This document shows, piece after piece, positions 1 through 9,311 of a stretch of DNA of 64,000 nucleotides. The position numbers and the translations under genes are program-made. This DNA comes from Castellaniella sp044508625 (GTDB lineage Bacteria; Pseudomonadota; Gammaproteobacteria; Burkholderiales; Burkholderiaceae_B), in assembly GCA_044508625.1 (NCBI GenBank), contig JBIQHJ010000009.1:1-64000 (forward strand), read 5' to 3'. Position 1 is the first letter of the stretch, and every line of letters begins with the position of its first letter. The notes below the pieces were generated by a model. It searched no databases. It was not told the origin of the DNA and saw only the letters and a list, made by a program, of their open reading frames with translations.

Positions 1-692
1 TCGGCGGCAACGCGCCCTTCATCGTGTTCGACGACGCCGACCTCGACGCCGCCGTGCAGGGTGCCATCGCCTCCAAGTTCCGCAATACCGGCCAGACCTG
101 CGTGTGCACCAACCGGCTGCTGGTGCAGTCCGGCGTCTACGAGGAATTCGCGCGCCGGCTCAGTGAATCGGTGTCGCGGCTCAAGGTCGCCGACGGCTTC
201 GAGCCCGAGGCACAGCAAGGGCCGCTGATCGACGAGGCCGCTGTCGCCAAGGTCGAGGCGCACATCGCGGACGCCGTCTCCAAGGGTGCGCGGGTGGTCG
301 TCGGCGGCAAGCGCCACGCCCGCGGCGGCACGTTCTTCGAGCCGACGGTCCTCGCCGACGTCACGCCCGCCATGGCCGTCGCGCGCGAGGAAACCTTCGG
401 TCCGGTGGCTCCGATCTTTCGCTTCGAGACCGAGGAAGACGCCATCCGCATGGCGAACGACACCGAATTCGGGCTGGCATCGTACTTCTACGCCCGGGAC
501 ATCGGCCGCGTATGGCGCGTCGCCGAGGGCCTCGAATACGGCATGGTCGGCATCAACGAGGGCCTGATCTCCACCGAGGTCGCGCCCTTCGGCGGCGTCA
601 AGCAATCCGGCCTCGGGCGCGAGGGCTCCAAGTACGGCATCGACGAGTACCTCGAGATCAAGTACCTGTGCATGGGCGGAATCGGCGCCTGA
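1..692 (+). CDS. gabD: Succinate-semialdehyde dehydrogenase, C-terminal part (gene begins before the window)
   Basis: The protein oxidises succinate semialdehyde or a similar aldehyde to the acid with NAD(P)+, in the cytoplasm. The reading frame is open from the first bases (GGNAPFIVFDDADLD), so the N-terminal half lies outside the window. The catalytic cysteine sits in NTGQTCVCTNR (codon 99-101), which is the GabD-type form of the aldehyde dehydrogenase signature. The C-terminal APFGGVKQSGLGREG motif, followed by GIDEYLEIKYLCMGG, is also typical of GabD. The end is 17 bases upstream of the CobW-family gene on the same strand, so the two may be co-transcribed. The aldehyde dehydrogenase family is certain. 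The exact substrate is inferred from GabD-like motifs only. Confidence 0.88.
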   Translation, partial: GGNAPFIVFDDADLDAAVQGAIASKFRNTGQTCVCTNRLLVQSGVYEEFARRLSESVSRLKVADGFEPEAQQGPLIDEAAVAKVEAHIADAVSKGARVVVGGKRHARGGTFFEPTVLADVTPAMAVAREETFGPVAPIFRFETEEDAIRMANDTEFGLASYFYARDIGRVWRVAEGLEYGMVGINEGLISTEVAPFGGVKQSGLGREGSKYGIDEYLEIKYLCMGGIGA

Positions 693-708
693 GGCGACCG
701 GGAAAACC

Positions 709-1773
<1,065 letters not shown>

Positions 1774-1812
1774 TCCCGCAGACCGGGCCGCAGAGCCCCG
1801 GAGGAGCCAGAG

Positions 1813-2781
1813 ATGCTAGCCGAAATCGGTGATTTGCAGCTATTCGTCAGCATCGTCGACAGCGGCAGCATTTCCGCCGCCGCGCGCTTGCTGAACGCCT
1901 CGCCGCCGGCCGTGAGCCGGCGCCTCGCGGCATTGGAACAGCGGCTGGGCATCCGGCTGATCACCCGCACCTCGAGGCATTTCGAGCCCACCGAGGAAGG
2001 CCGCCTCTACTATCAGCGTGGAATATGCATCCTCAAGCAGATCGAGGAGGCGGAGGCGGAAATCACCTTCGGCGGGAAAGCCCCGCGCGGGCTCATCAAG
2101 GTGGGCGCGCCCATGGGCTTCGGCCGCAGGATGGTCGCGCCCGCGGTGGCGCGCTTCATCGAAGCGTACCCCGACATGAACGTGCACCTGATGCTGTCGG
2201 ACGCCGGCTGGGACGTGCTCAGCGATTCGCTGGACATCGCCATACGCGTCGGATTGCCGCAGGACGGCAGCCTCATCGCCCGGAAACTGTTTTCCCAGCG
2301 CCGGATCGTCTGCGCATCGCCCGAATACCTGGCGAAGTACGGAACGCCCCGGACGCCGGAGGACCTGGCGCAGCAGAACTGCATCCGCCTGATCCGGGGG
2401 GACAAGCTGCTGGACAACTGGCAATTCTCTTGCGATGGCCGGCCGCGGAGCGTGCGGACGAACGGCAGGCTGACCAGCACGAGCAGCGAGGTGATCGCCC
2501 AGTGGGCAATCGCCGGCAAGGGCATCGCCCTGCTGGCCCTGTGGGACATCCAGGAGCATCTGGAGGCCGGCAGGCTGAAGGAATGCCTGAGCGACTACTG
2601 GTGCGACATCATCGAGCTCTACGCCATTTTCGTCCATCGCCAATACCTTCCGCTGCGAATCCGGGTATTCATGGATTTCATCGCCAAGGAATTCAGCCCG
2701 CTGTCCATGCCCTGCGGCGGCTTGCGGGCGGCCGCCTCGCCGCAAGTCCTCCGCGAATCCCTGGCGGACACTCCCGCCTGA
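1813..2781 (+). CDS. LysR-family transcriptional regulator
   Basis: This 322-residue LysR regulator has an N-terminal winged helix-turn-helix at about residues 1-60, including the SGSISAAARLLNASPPAVSRRLAALEQ pattern (recognition part NASPPAVSRRLAALEQ). It carries a LysR substrate-binding domain from about residue 90 to 295. It resembles the DsdC/YhjC-type subgroup that regulates nearby catabolic genes. The start ATG follows a good GGAG site about 8 bases upstream. It follows the CobW gene by 39 bases and converges on the TRAP cassette, so its target is not obvious from orientation. It might control the gabD-CobW unit it ends, or the amidohydrolase/TRAP operon. The C-terminus runs about 20 residues past the usual end. 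Confidence 0.88.
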   Translation: MLAEIGDLQLFVSIVDSGSISAAARLLNASPPAVSRRLAALEQRLGIRLITRTSRHFEPTEEGRLYYQRGICILKQIEEAEAEITFGGKAPRGLIKVGAPMGFGRRMVAPAVARFIEAYPDMNVHLMLSDAGWDVLSDSLDIAIRVGLPQDGSLIARKLFSQRRIVCASPEYLAKYGTPRTPEDLAQQNCIRLIRGDKLLDNWQFSCDGRPRSVRTNGRLTSTSSEVIAQWAIAGKGIALLALWDIQEHLEAGRLKECLSDYWCDIIELYAIFVHRQYLPLRIRVFMDFIAKEFSPLSMPCGGLRAAASPQVLRESLADTPA

Positions 2782-2791
2782 GAAACACCGG

Positions 2792-2814
2792 CGCCACGCC
2801 CTCGCGGCGTGGCG
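2792..2814. terminator. Bidirectional hairpin between convergent genes
   Basis: A perfect 9-bp stem (CGCCACGCC / GGCGTGGCG) with the loop CTCGC lies between the stop of the LysR gene and the stop of the TRAP receptor gene, which converge here. There is no clear T-tract on either side, so efficiency as an intrinsic terminator is uncertain. Confidence 0.6.
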
Positions 2815-2831
2815 AACGAGGACCGGTCCGC

Positions 2832-3857
2832 CTATTCGAGCAGGCGCTTGGCGTCGCTGAGGATCCGGTTGCCGTCATAGCCCTTGGCATTCATGGTCTT
2901 GACCCATTCGGTGCTCACCGAAGCCGTCGCCGCCTCCCATTTGCGGATCTCCTCCACGGGAATCTCGTAGAAGGTGTTCTTTTGGTCGATGGCCACTTGC
3001 CGGAAGGACGCCCTCGAATCATCCCAGACCTTGCCCGCCCACGCCGAGGTATTGGCGCCGCTGTTGGCATTGATGACTTTCTTGAGGTCCTCGGGGAGGC
3101 TCTCGTATTTCGCGGGATTCATGGCGAGCAGATAGACGTAGTTGGCCAGGCTGGGCACGCCGATCGGCGTTTCCGAGTGGAACCGCGCGACCTCCTCTAT
3201 CTTGAGCGTCGGCACGACCTCCCAGGGCAGGGGCGCGCCGTCGATGATGCCCCGCGCGATGGCCTCGGGCACCTGCGGCATGGGCAGCGGCACCGCCGTC
3301 GCGCCCAGCGCCTCGATCAATTTCGCCGACTGCCGGGTGGGCGCCCTCAGCTTGAGCCCCTTGAAGTCGTCCAGCGCCTTGATGAGCTTCTTGGCCATGT
3401 GCAGTTGCGCGCCGTCATGCATGTGGAAGGCCAGCGGCTTGATGCCCTTGTATTCGTTCCGTGCGTACTTGGACACGAACTCCCACAAGGCGCGGCTGGC
3501 CTTCTCGCCGCTCGTCGTCATGAAGGGCAGCTCGAACACCTCCGTCATCGGGAAACGATCCGGCTGGTATCCCGGCAGCGTCCAGATGACGTCGGCGACG
3601 CCGTCCTTCACCTGGTCGAAGAGCTGGTTCGGGGTGCCGCCGAGCTGCATCGAGGGATAGATCTGGCATTTCAGGCGGCCCTGGGATTCCTGGCTGATCT
3701 TGGCGCACCAGGGCTCGATCATCTTGGATTGCGCGAGGGATCCGGGCGGCAGGAAATGGTGCACCCGCAGCACGATGGGCTCGCTGGCCTGGGCGGCGTG
3801 GGCGGCCGTCAAGGCCAGGGCGGCAAGCAGGGATTTCAACAAAGTGGCGATTTTCAT
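2832..3857 (-). CDS. dctP: TRAP transporter periplasmic substrate-binding protein (DctP family)
   Basis: This 341-residue solute receptor captures an organic acid in the periplasm and delivers it to the DctQ/DctM membrane pair below. A Sec signal peptide is evident (basic KIATLLK, a hydrophobic stretch to about residue 22, then AQASEP). The DctP fold follows, with the conserved 'GTPNQLFDQVKDGVADV' block and the 'LRAPTRQSAKLIEALGA' segment carrying the arginine that usually binds the substrate carboxylate. The start has GGAGA upstream. It is the last gene of an apparent amidohydrolase-dctQ-dctM-dctP operon, 48 bases after dctM. Given the decarboxylase-like partner gene, an aromatic acid is a reasonable guess for the ligand, but that is an inference. 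Confidence 0.9.
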   Translation of the reverse strand: MKIATLLKSLLAALALTAAHAAQASEPIVLRVHHFLPPGSLAQSKMIEPWCAKISQESQGRLKCQIYPSMQLGGTPNQLFDQVKDGVADVIWTLPGYQPDRFPMTEVFELPFMTTSGEKASRALWEFVSKYARNEYKGIKPLAFHMHDGAQLHMAKKLIKALDDFKGLKLRAPTRQSAKLIEALGATAVPLPMPQVPEAIARGIIDGAPLPWEVVPTLKIEEVARFHSETPIGVPSLANYVYLLAMNPAKYESLPEDLKKVINANSGANTSAWAGKVWDDSRASFRQVAIDQKNTFYEIPVEEIRKWEAATASVSTEWVKTMNAKGYDGNRILSDAKRLLE

Positions 3858-3905
3858 CTTGTGTCTCCGTTGTATATATGATGACCCGTGGACCGGGATC
3901 GGCGA

Positions 3906-5234
3906 TCAGCCGCCAAACGCATGCACGGCGTAGAGCGACAATATGGGGAAAAAGAGCAGCAGCAGGGTCCTCACGAGGTCCGACATCAGGAAGGGGAAAA
4001 CACCTTTGAAGGTCTGGCCGAGCGGCACGTCCCTGGCCAGCTTGTTGATGATGTAGAGATTCATGCCCACCGGCGGATGCACCAGGCCGATCTCGACGAC
4101 CATCAGGGACAGGATGCCGAACCACAGGGACTTGTCCATATTGCTCATGCCCCAGAAATCCAGCCCAAGCACGATCGGATAAAAGATCGGGATGGTGAGC
4201 AGGATCATGGCGATGGCGTCCATCACGCAGCCCAGCAGCAGGTAGATCAGCAGGATGGCCGCCATCACCAGGACCGGCGGCATGCCGCTGCCCGTCACCG
4301 AGTTCGCCAACTGGACGGGCATCTGGGTGAGGGCCAGGCCGGTATTGAGCATGTCCGCCCCGAGCAGCACCAGGAAGATCATCGCGGTCGTGCTGGCGGT
4401 GCCGAGGATGCTCGTCTTGAGATCCTTGAGGCTCATACCGAAAAAGAAGGCCATGATGCCGCAGGCGCCCGCGCCGATGGACGCGGCCTCCGTCGGATTC
4501 GCCCAGCCCGCGTAGATGCCGATGATGACCACGGCAAAGACCAGGATGACGGGCGTGACCTGGATCAGCGCGCGCAGGCGTTCCCCCCAGGATGCCCGCG
4601 GGCCCGCGGGGCCGGCATTCGGATCGAGGGCGACGTAGATCCGCACGACGATCATGTAGCCGATGACGGCGATGATGCCGGGAATGACGGCGGCGACGAA
4701 CAGCTTGCCGATGGATTCCTGCGTCAGGACGGCGTAGACGATCAGGGGCACGGAAGGCGGGATGAGGATGCCCAGCGTGCCGCCCGCCGCGAGGGCGCCG
4801 GTCGAGAGCGATCCGGAATACCTGTAGCGCCGCAGCTCGGGCAGCGCGACCTGCCCCATCGTCGCCGCCGTCGCGAGCGAGGACCCGCAGATGGCGCCGA
4901 ACCCCGCGCTGGCGCCTATCGCCGCCATGGCCAGGCCGCCGCGCCAGTGCCCGACGAAGGAGCCCACGCAGCGGAACAATGCCCGCGACAGGCCGCCGTG
5001 GGTGGCGAACTGCCCCATGAGCAGGAACAGCGGGATGACCGCCAGGTCGTAGTTCGAGAGGCGGGCATACGCCAGGTTTTTCAGCGAGCTCAAGAGGACC
5101 ACGGGCTCGCCGCCCGTCATCACCAGCACCCCGCCCGCGCCGACGAGGAACATGACGATGCCGATGGGGATCCGCAGCAACAAAAGAAACAGCAGGATCC
5201 CGAACATGCTCATTCCAATGGCCATTCCGCTCAT
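3906..5234 (-). CDS. dctM: TRAP transporter large permease subunit (DctM family)
   Basis: This 442-residue integral membrane protein forms the ion-coupled transport channel of a TRAP system. About a dozen hydrophobic segments are visible. Conserved DctM features include the 'GSSLATAATMGQVALPELRRYRY' region (core SLATAATMGQVALPELRR) and 'AAGGTLGILIPPSVPLIVYAV', whose ILIPPS element is near-invariant in the family. The C-terminal 'VHPPVGMNLYIIN' motif is also standard. The start codon overlaps the dctQ stop by 4 bases (ATGA), so the two subunits are translationally coupled. The length is normal for the family. Confidence 0.93.
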   Translation of the reverse strand: MSGMAIGMSMFGILLFLLLLRIPIGIVMFLVGAGGVLVMTGGEPVVLLSSLKNLAYARLSNYDLAVIPLFLLMGQFATHGGLSRALFRCVGSFVGHWRGGLAMAAIGASAGFGAICGSSLATAATMGQVALPELRRYRYSGSLSTGALAAGGTLGILIPPSVPLIVYAVLTQESIGKLFVAAVIPGIIAVIGYMIVVRIYVALDPNAGPAGPRASWGERLRALIQVTPVILVFAVVIIGIYAGWANPTEAASIGAGACGIMAFFFGMSLKDLKTSILGTASTTAMIFLVLLGADMLNTGLALTQMPVQLANSVTGSGMPPVLVMAAILLIYLLLGCVMDAIAMILLTIPIFYPIVLGLDFWGMSNMDKSLWFGILSLMVVEIGLVHPPVGMNLYIINKLARDVPLGQTFKGVFPFLMSDLVRTLLLLFFPILSLYAVHAFGG

Positions 5235-5857
5235 GATTTGCCTCCTTTCATGGAATGCGCGACGAGATCCCCCTTATGCCGCGCCCTGCCGGCAGCGGCA
5301 GGCGCGCACGCCCGCCCAGCCCGGCAGGGCATGAAGACGCTGAATTTCCGGGCCGCGACGTACAGGCCGGTCAGGACCAGCAGCACGAAGCTCGGGACGA
5401 TCGCCGCGACCGAATACCAGATCGGCCACCCCAGCATCAGCGACGTTTCCCCCGATTCGTACGAGCCGATGGCGCCCACATAGGTGCGCCAGGCGATGAC
5501 CGCGGCGCTGAAGGCCAGCAGGAACGCCGCGAAGCCCTCGAGCAAGGCCCGCGTGCGCACGGAAAGCCTGTTGGTGAAAAGATCGACGCGCACGTGGCCG
5601 TCGTTCATCTGGCAATAGGGCAGGAAGGCCGCGATCGCCACCGCCATGCCCATCTGCATGAGTTCGAGGTCGCCCGGCACGACCACCGCAAAGAGCTTGC
5701 GCCCCACGATGGACACGATGGACATGACGACCAGGGCGATCGCGATGATTCCGCCGATCATGGCAAAGGCTTCGCTCACGGCCAGCAGCAGCCTGCCCAA
5801 GGGGCCGCGCGGCTGCTTTTCATGGTCGCCCGTGTTTCCGAGTTCCAATTCCGACAT
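5231..5857 (-). CDS. dctQ: TRAP transporter small permease subunit (DctQ family)
   Basis: This 208-residue membrane protein pairs with DctM. Four hydrophobic segments are visible, with the family hallmark NDGHVRVDLFTNRL between the second and third, and GRKLF earlier. The start is the ATG at 5857 (MSELELGNTGDHEK), preceded by a GGAGGAGA-like site. The same frame is open much further upstream, but that part is antisense-like noise overlapping the amidohydrolase gene. The C-terminus after the last membrane helix is unusually long and cysteine/arginine-rich (about 30 residues, MPCRAGRACAPAAAG) and may be poorly structured. Confidence 0.88.
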   Translation of the reverse strand: MSELELGNTGDHEKQPRGPLGRLLLAVSEAFAMIGGIIAIALVVMSIVSIVGRKLFAVVVPGDLELMQMGMAVAIAAFLPYCQMNDGHVRVDLFTNRLSVRTRALLEGFAAFLLAFSAAVIAWRTYVGAIGSYESGETSLMLGWPIWYSVAAIVPSFVLLVLTGLYVAARKFSVFMPCRAGRACAPAAAGRARHKGDLVAHSMKGGKS

Positions 5858-5898
5858 GATGTCTCCTCCGGCATTCGCCCCCGCGGGGGCGAGTCGCC

Positions 5899-6885
5899 TC
5901 ATCCCAGCTTGAGAAACGCCAGGGCATTCCTGTAGGCGATCGCCTCCTTGACGTCTCGGGGAAGATCGACGCCCTCGATCCAGTCGCACGCCTCCTGCGT
6001 GTCCTCGTAGGGATAGTCGACGGAAAACAGGACCCTCTCGGGTCCCATGACGGATATCGCGTGGAGCAATGCGGGCGTATGAAAGACGCCGCTGGTCGTG
6101 ACCGTGATGTTGCGCCGCAGGTATTCCGTGACCGTGTGCTGCCTGCCGCGGCCGTTCTCGGCGGCCCACTGGTCCCATCCCTCGATGGCGATGCGGTGAT
6201 CGATCCGCCATGCCCAGAAAGGCAGCAGCTCGCCCATGTGGCCGATGACGAGGCGCAGGGACGGCACCTTGTCGAACAGGCCGCTCATGATCAGCCTGAG
6301 GACGTGCTCGGCGGTCTCGACGTGGAAGCCCCAGGCCGCGCCGCGCAGCTCGGGATAGCCCGCATAGGTCGTCGTGCGCTCGGGCGGCGCGGGGCGCGGA
6401 TGGATGTACATGGGCACGTCCAGCGCCGCCATGGCCTTCCAGAAATCCAGGTATTCGGGGGCGTCGAAATAGATCGGCACGCCATCGCCCGAATTGTCGT
6501 AGCCGTTGATCATCGCGCCCACCATGCCGAGCTCGTTGACGGCGCGCGCGAGTTCCTCGGCGGCGGCCTGCGGATCGCGCATCGGCAGGGACGCGAAACC
6601 CCGGAAGCGCGTGGGGTTGCGGCCCACCGCCTCGGCCAGGTAATCGTTCCATTGCCGGGCGAGAGTCCGTTCCTGGCTCGCATCGGCGATCCCCTGGGTG
6701 CCGGGCGACGTGGGCGACAGCACCGAGATCTCGACCTCGTGCTCGTCCATGGCCCGCAGCCGCGCCGCGCCCAGGTCGAGCAATTTCGGCATTTTCTGGG
6801 TGAATTCCCTGAGGCTCAGGCTGCCGGGCGTTATCTTTTCGATTCCCGGAACGGCAAACGCCTCCTCCAGCGCTATTTTCTTCAT
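5899..6885 (-). CDS. Amidohydrolase-2 family protein, hydroxybenzoate decarboxylase-like
   Basis: This 328-residue protein of the ACMSD/amidohydrolase-2 superfamily is most like the gamma-resorcylate and 2,3-dihydroxybenzoate decarboxylases, which remove CO2 from ortho-hydroxybenzoates non-oxidatively. The N-terminal metal-site motif reads MKKIALEEAF. The bacterial gamma-resorcylate decarboxylases have EEHF here, while fungal 2,3-dihydroxybenzoate decarboxylases have EEAF, as I recall them. Other expected ligands are present: His162 in MYIHPRPAPP, His216 in VIGHMGELLPF and Asp290 in FSVDYPYEDT. The WRIDHR element is also conserved. The ATG at 6885 is chosen because GAGGAG precedes it; 14 further in-frame residues upstream lack support. 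It leads the TRAP operon, so the TRAP system probably imports its aromatic acid substrate. The substrate itself is an inference. Confidence 0.8.
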   Translation of the reverse strand: MKKIALEEAFAVPGIEKITPGSLSLREFTQKMPKLLDLGAARLRAMDEHEVEISVLSPTSPGTQGIADASQERTLARQWNDYLAEAVGRNPTRFRGFASLPMRDPQAAAEELARAVNELGMVGAMINGYDNSGDGVPIYFDAPEYLDFWKAMAALDVPMYIHPRPAPPERTTTYAGYPELRGAAWGFHVETAEHVLRLIMSGLFDKVPSLRLVIGHMGELLPFWAWRIDHRIAIEGWDQWAAENGRGRQHTVTEYLRRNITVTTSGVFHTPALLHAISVMGPERVLFSVDYPYEDTQEACDWIEGVDLPRDVKEAIAYRNALAFLKLG

Positions 6886-7275
6886 TGGATCTCCTCGAAT
6901 ATGGGATGTTCGTTTTGCGATATACAAGCAGTGCGTTCAGTCTATCCGCGCATCCCTTTCTTGATAAGGCTTCCTGACGAATGACAGCTTTCCACTAATC
7001 GCAAAGATCCCCATATTCCAGGTCCACGAAATGGAATCGACGGATTATCCATGTGAACGGAAATTGTTTTCGATCGCGCCGCGGCCGGCGGCGATGATGA
7101 AAATCATGGGCGCCATGCCATGGCGCATGGGATAATGAGAATCCATGGCAACGGCATGGCGGGCGCATAATGAAAATCCATGCCGATGGCAGTGGTATTG
7201 CGCCGCGCCGGCCAGCGGCCTTGATCAACGGAACCTCACCGGAAATCCAGTGGAACCTCATCGCGAATCAATTAC
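6886..7275. promoter_or_regulatory. Divergent intergenic region between amidohydrolase/TRAP operon and DsbA-like gene
   Basis: About 390 bases hold no credible gene. The part nearest the amidohydrolase is relatively AT-rich and should carry the promoter of the minus-strand operon. The part nearest the DsbA-like gene contains a degenerate direct repeat described separately, including the perfect palindrome GCGCCATGCCATGGCGC at 7110-7126. I do not see a convincing -35/-10 pair or a sigma-54 element. Confidence 0.5.
7093..7195. repeat. Threefold imperfect direct repeat rich in ATGG motifs
   Basis: Three degenerate copies run from about 7093 to 7132, 7133 to 7166 and 7167 to 7195. Each has the form ATAATGAAAATCCATGGC followed by a GGCATGGCGGGCGC-like part. 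The first copy folds into the 17-bp palindrome at 7110-7126. It could be an operator array, a hairpin cluster or a decaying intergenic repeat. Confidence 0.6.
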
Positions 7276-7899
7276 ATGACACGAAAAGGCATTATTTATT
7301 TTGGCGATCCCATGTGCTCGTGGTGCTATGGCTTCACGAATTCGATCCGGGAATTGAGGGCCCGATATGGCGATCGCGCCGGCATGATCCTCGTGATGGG
7401 CGGCTTGCGCCCGGACGGCACCCACGTCGTCGACGATCATTATCGAAATTTCCTGCGCAGGCACTGGCAAGAGATCGGCGAGCGGACCGGCCAGCCTTTC
7501 GACCTCTCCATCCTCGACGAGACCGGCTGGATCTACGACACCGAAAAGGCCTGCAGGGCGGTCGTGACCATGCGCCGGCTGAATCCCGAGGTCGAATGGG
7601 AATTCTTTGCGGCCACCCAGCGCGGATTCTATTTTCATAATCACGACCCCAACGATCCGGCGTCCTATGCCCGGATCGCCGAGACCTTCGGCGTGGATGC
7701 CGCGGCCTTTCTCGAGGCCTACGCCGACCCCGCCAGCATCGCCGCCACCCAGGCGGATTTCCGCCGCGCGCGCGACATCGGCGTCAACAGCTTTCCGACG
7801 GTCCTGGTCGAGGACGAAAATGGCCTCGCCGCGCTGACGATAGGCTACCGGCCATTTTCAGAGCTCGCCCCGCCGCTCGAGGGCTGGCTCGAGCAATGA
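7276..7899 (+). CDS. DsbA-family thioredoxin-fold oxidoreductase
   Basis: This 207-residue protein of the DsbA/FrnE/HCCA-isomerase-like superfamily has the redox motif CSWC at residues 14-17 in FGDPMCSWCYGF, an alpha-helical insertion, and a late cis-Pro loop NSFPTVLVED. It lacks a signal peptide and is therefore probably cytoplasmic, as in the FrnE-like subgroup. Relatives act as disulfide isomerases, or as glutathione-dependent isomerases and dehalogenases in aromatic degradation. The start was chosen because the thioredoxin fold begins at once. No strong Shine-Dalgarno site is visible. It is divergent from the amidohydrolase gene. Specific function is unknown. Confidence 0.82.
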   Translation: MTRKGIIYFGDPMCSWCYGFTNSIRELRARYGDRAGMILVMGGLRPDGTHVVDDHYRNFLRRHWQEIGERTGQPFDLSILDETGWIYDTEKACRAVVTMRRLNPEVEWEFFAATQRGFYFHNHDPNDPASYARIAETFGVDAAAFLEAYADPASIAATQADFRRARDIGVNSFPTVLVEDENGLAALTIGYRPFSELAPPLEGWLEQ

Positions 7900-7959
7900 G
7901 GCCTCCGGCGCTTCCCGTCCCCCCGCATCCGGAGTGGGCCGGGAAAGCCGGAAGGGGAC

Positions 7960-8093
7960 GGTACCGCTGACCGGAGAGGGCGCCGCGGGCCGGAGACGGC
8001 GCCACGGGCCGGAGGGGGTGGCGCGGGCCGGAGACGGCGCCGCGGGCCGGAGGGGGTGGCGCCGCTGGCCGTAGAGGGCGGCGCCGCGGGCTG
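7960..8093. repeat. GC-rich minisatellite-like tandem repeat
   Basis: About seven imperfect units of 16 to 22 bases, with consensus near GGCGCCGCGGGCCGGAGACG, fill the spacer between the convergent DsbA-like and metallo-beta-lactamase genes. Units differ mainly in the GGAGACG versus GGAGGGGGTG ending. Copies of GGCGCC can pair with one another, so the array may work as a transcription terminator. Confidence 0.75.
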
Positions 8094-8097
8094 GTGC

Positions 8098-9111
8098 TCA
8101 GCCCATGTCTATCGCGACCGGCTTCTTGTTCGCGTCAAAGACCTTGATGTCCTTGTCGATCTCGAAGCGCATCAGGTCCTCGCCCACGACCAGCGGCCCC
8201 TTGTAGGTGGCGCGCGTCCGCGTGACGACCTCGTCCGTCGGCTGTTCGAGCGGCTGGTCGGGCTTGATGATGATGATGTGCGTGTAGGCGGCCAGCCGCG
8301 GCGCGGCCATGGTAAAGATGCGGCCGGCCTCCTCGGGCGTCGTGTGGTGGGCGTTGATCTCCTTGAAGCGGGGATATTCCTTGAGCAGCCCCGGATCGAT
8401 GGCGGCCACCTCATGGATGATCATGTCCGCGCCCTTGCCCTGCTGCGCGATGCGCTCGTCATACGTGGTGTCGCTGGTGATCAGCACTTTCTTGCCGTCA
8501 TATTCGATGATGTACCCATAATTGGGCGTGATCAGATCGCCATGATGGGTTTCGAAGGCCGTCACCTTGACGCCGTCCTTTTCGTACACCACGCCCGGCG
8601 TGATGTCATGCGCATCGAATTTATTCGAGCTGGGCGGTATCAGTTCATCCGCCTCGCGGATCTCGATGTCCCTGGAATAGGCCTTGACCAGGTTGTCGGT
8701 CATGGCGACCGTGCCTTCCGGGCCGTAGACGGCCATGGGCTGCTTGCGCGAACCAAAACCCGTCGGCAGGCGGCTGGTCAGCCACAGGTCGGGCAGGCCG
8801 ACGATATGATCGGAATGGAAATGCGAAATGAACGTCGCATCGATGTCGCGCAAGGGGATGCCGAGCTGCGAGATGCGGGTGACGACACCCCGGCCGACGT
8901 CGAACAGCAGTTTCTGCTTGCCGGCCTCGATCAGCGTGGATTGGCTGAAACGATTGCTGGTGGGAATCGGGCTGCCGGTGCCCAGCAGCGTGACATTGAG
9001 CGGCGCCGCGCACGCCGCCGCGCCGGCGAATCCAAGCAACAAGGCGGTCGAAAGTTTCGCGCCGAATCGGCGTGCCCACGAAAGAATGGGAGTTTTATTT
9101 ATATTCTGCAT
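8098..9111 (-). CDS. Secreted metallo-beta-lactamase-fold hydrolase (arylsulfatase/RNase Z-like)
   Basis: This 337-residue MBL-fold enzyme has an N-terminal signal peptide (hydrophobic STALLLGFAGAAACAAP, cleavage near residue 36), so it is probably periplasmic. The zinc motif HFHSDH is at residues 97-102, followed by VGLPDLW. Later metal ligands appear as the His in FETHHGDL, the Asp in ITSDTTYDE, and the late His in EINAHHTTPEEAG. This pattern is typical of RNase Z-like and alkylsulfatase/PqqB-like phosphodiesterase families. A strong GAGGAGA site precedes the ATG. It lies about 200 bases downstream of livM, on the same strand, so it may be read through from the Liv operon or have its own promoter. 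Substrate is unknown. Confidence 0.85.
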   Translation of the reverse strand: MQNINKTPILSWARRFGAKLSTALLLGFAGAAACAAPLNVTLLGTGSPIPTSNRFSQSTLIEAGKQKLLFDVGRGVVTRISQLGIPLRDIDATFISHFHSDHIVGLPDLWLTSRLPTGFGSRKQPMAVYGPEGTVAMTDNLVKAYSRDIEIREADELIPPSSNKFDAHDITPGVVYEKDGVKVTAFETHHGDLITPNYGYIIEYDGKKVLITSDTTYDERIAQQGKGADMIIHEVAAIDPGLLKEYPRFKEINAHHTTPEEAGRIFTMAAPRLAAYTHIIIIKPDQPLEQPTDEVVTRTRATYKGPLVVGEDLMRFEIDKDIKVFDANKKPVAIDMG

Positions 9112-9311
9112 TGATCTTCTCCTCGATCATCTCGAATCGATGGTCTGTGGCCCGGGGCGTTTCCCTGCTGCGAAAAGGATGGGGAACGCCCGGTATGCTG
9201 TGTATATCGTCATGGGTACTTCGTCTTCATGCCTCGATGTGCGCGCCTCCCTGCGTCGATCCAAAAAACCGATGTCTCACCGCGCCGTGACGGGCGGCCG
9301 ATATCGAATGG

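Noticed and set aside
2025..3881. Long plus-strand frame running through the LysR gene end and across dctP
   Set aside because: It is out of frame in LysR and antisense in dctP, both with clear homology; the composition is typical of shadow frames.
7900..8097. CRISPR-like array in the tandem repeat spacer
   Set aside because: Units are contiguous and degenerate with no unique spacers of constant length, and no cas genes are near.
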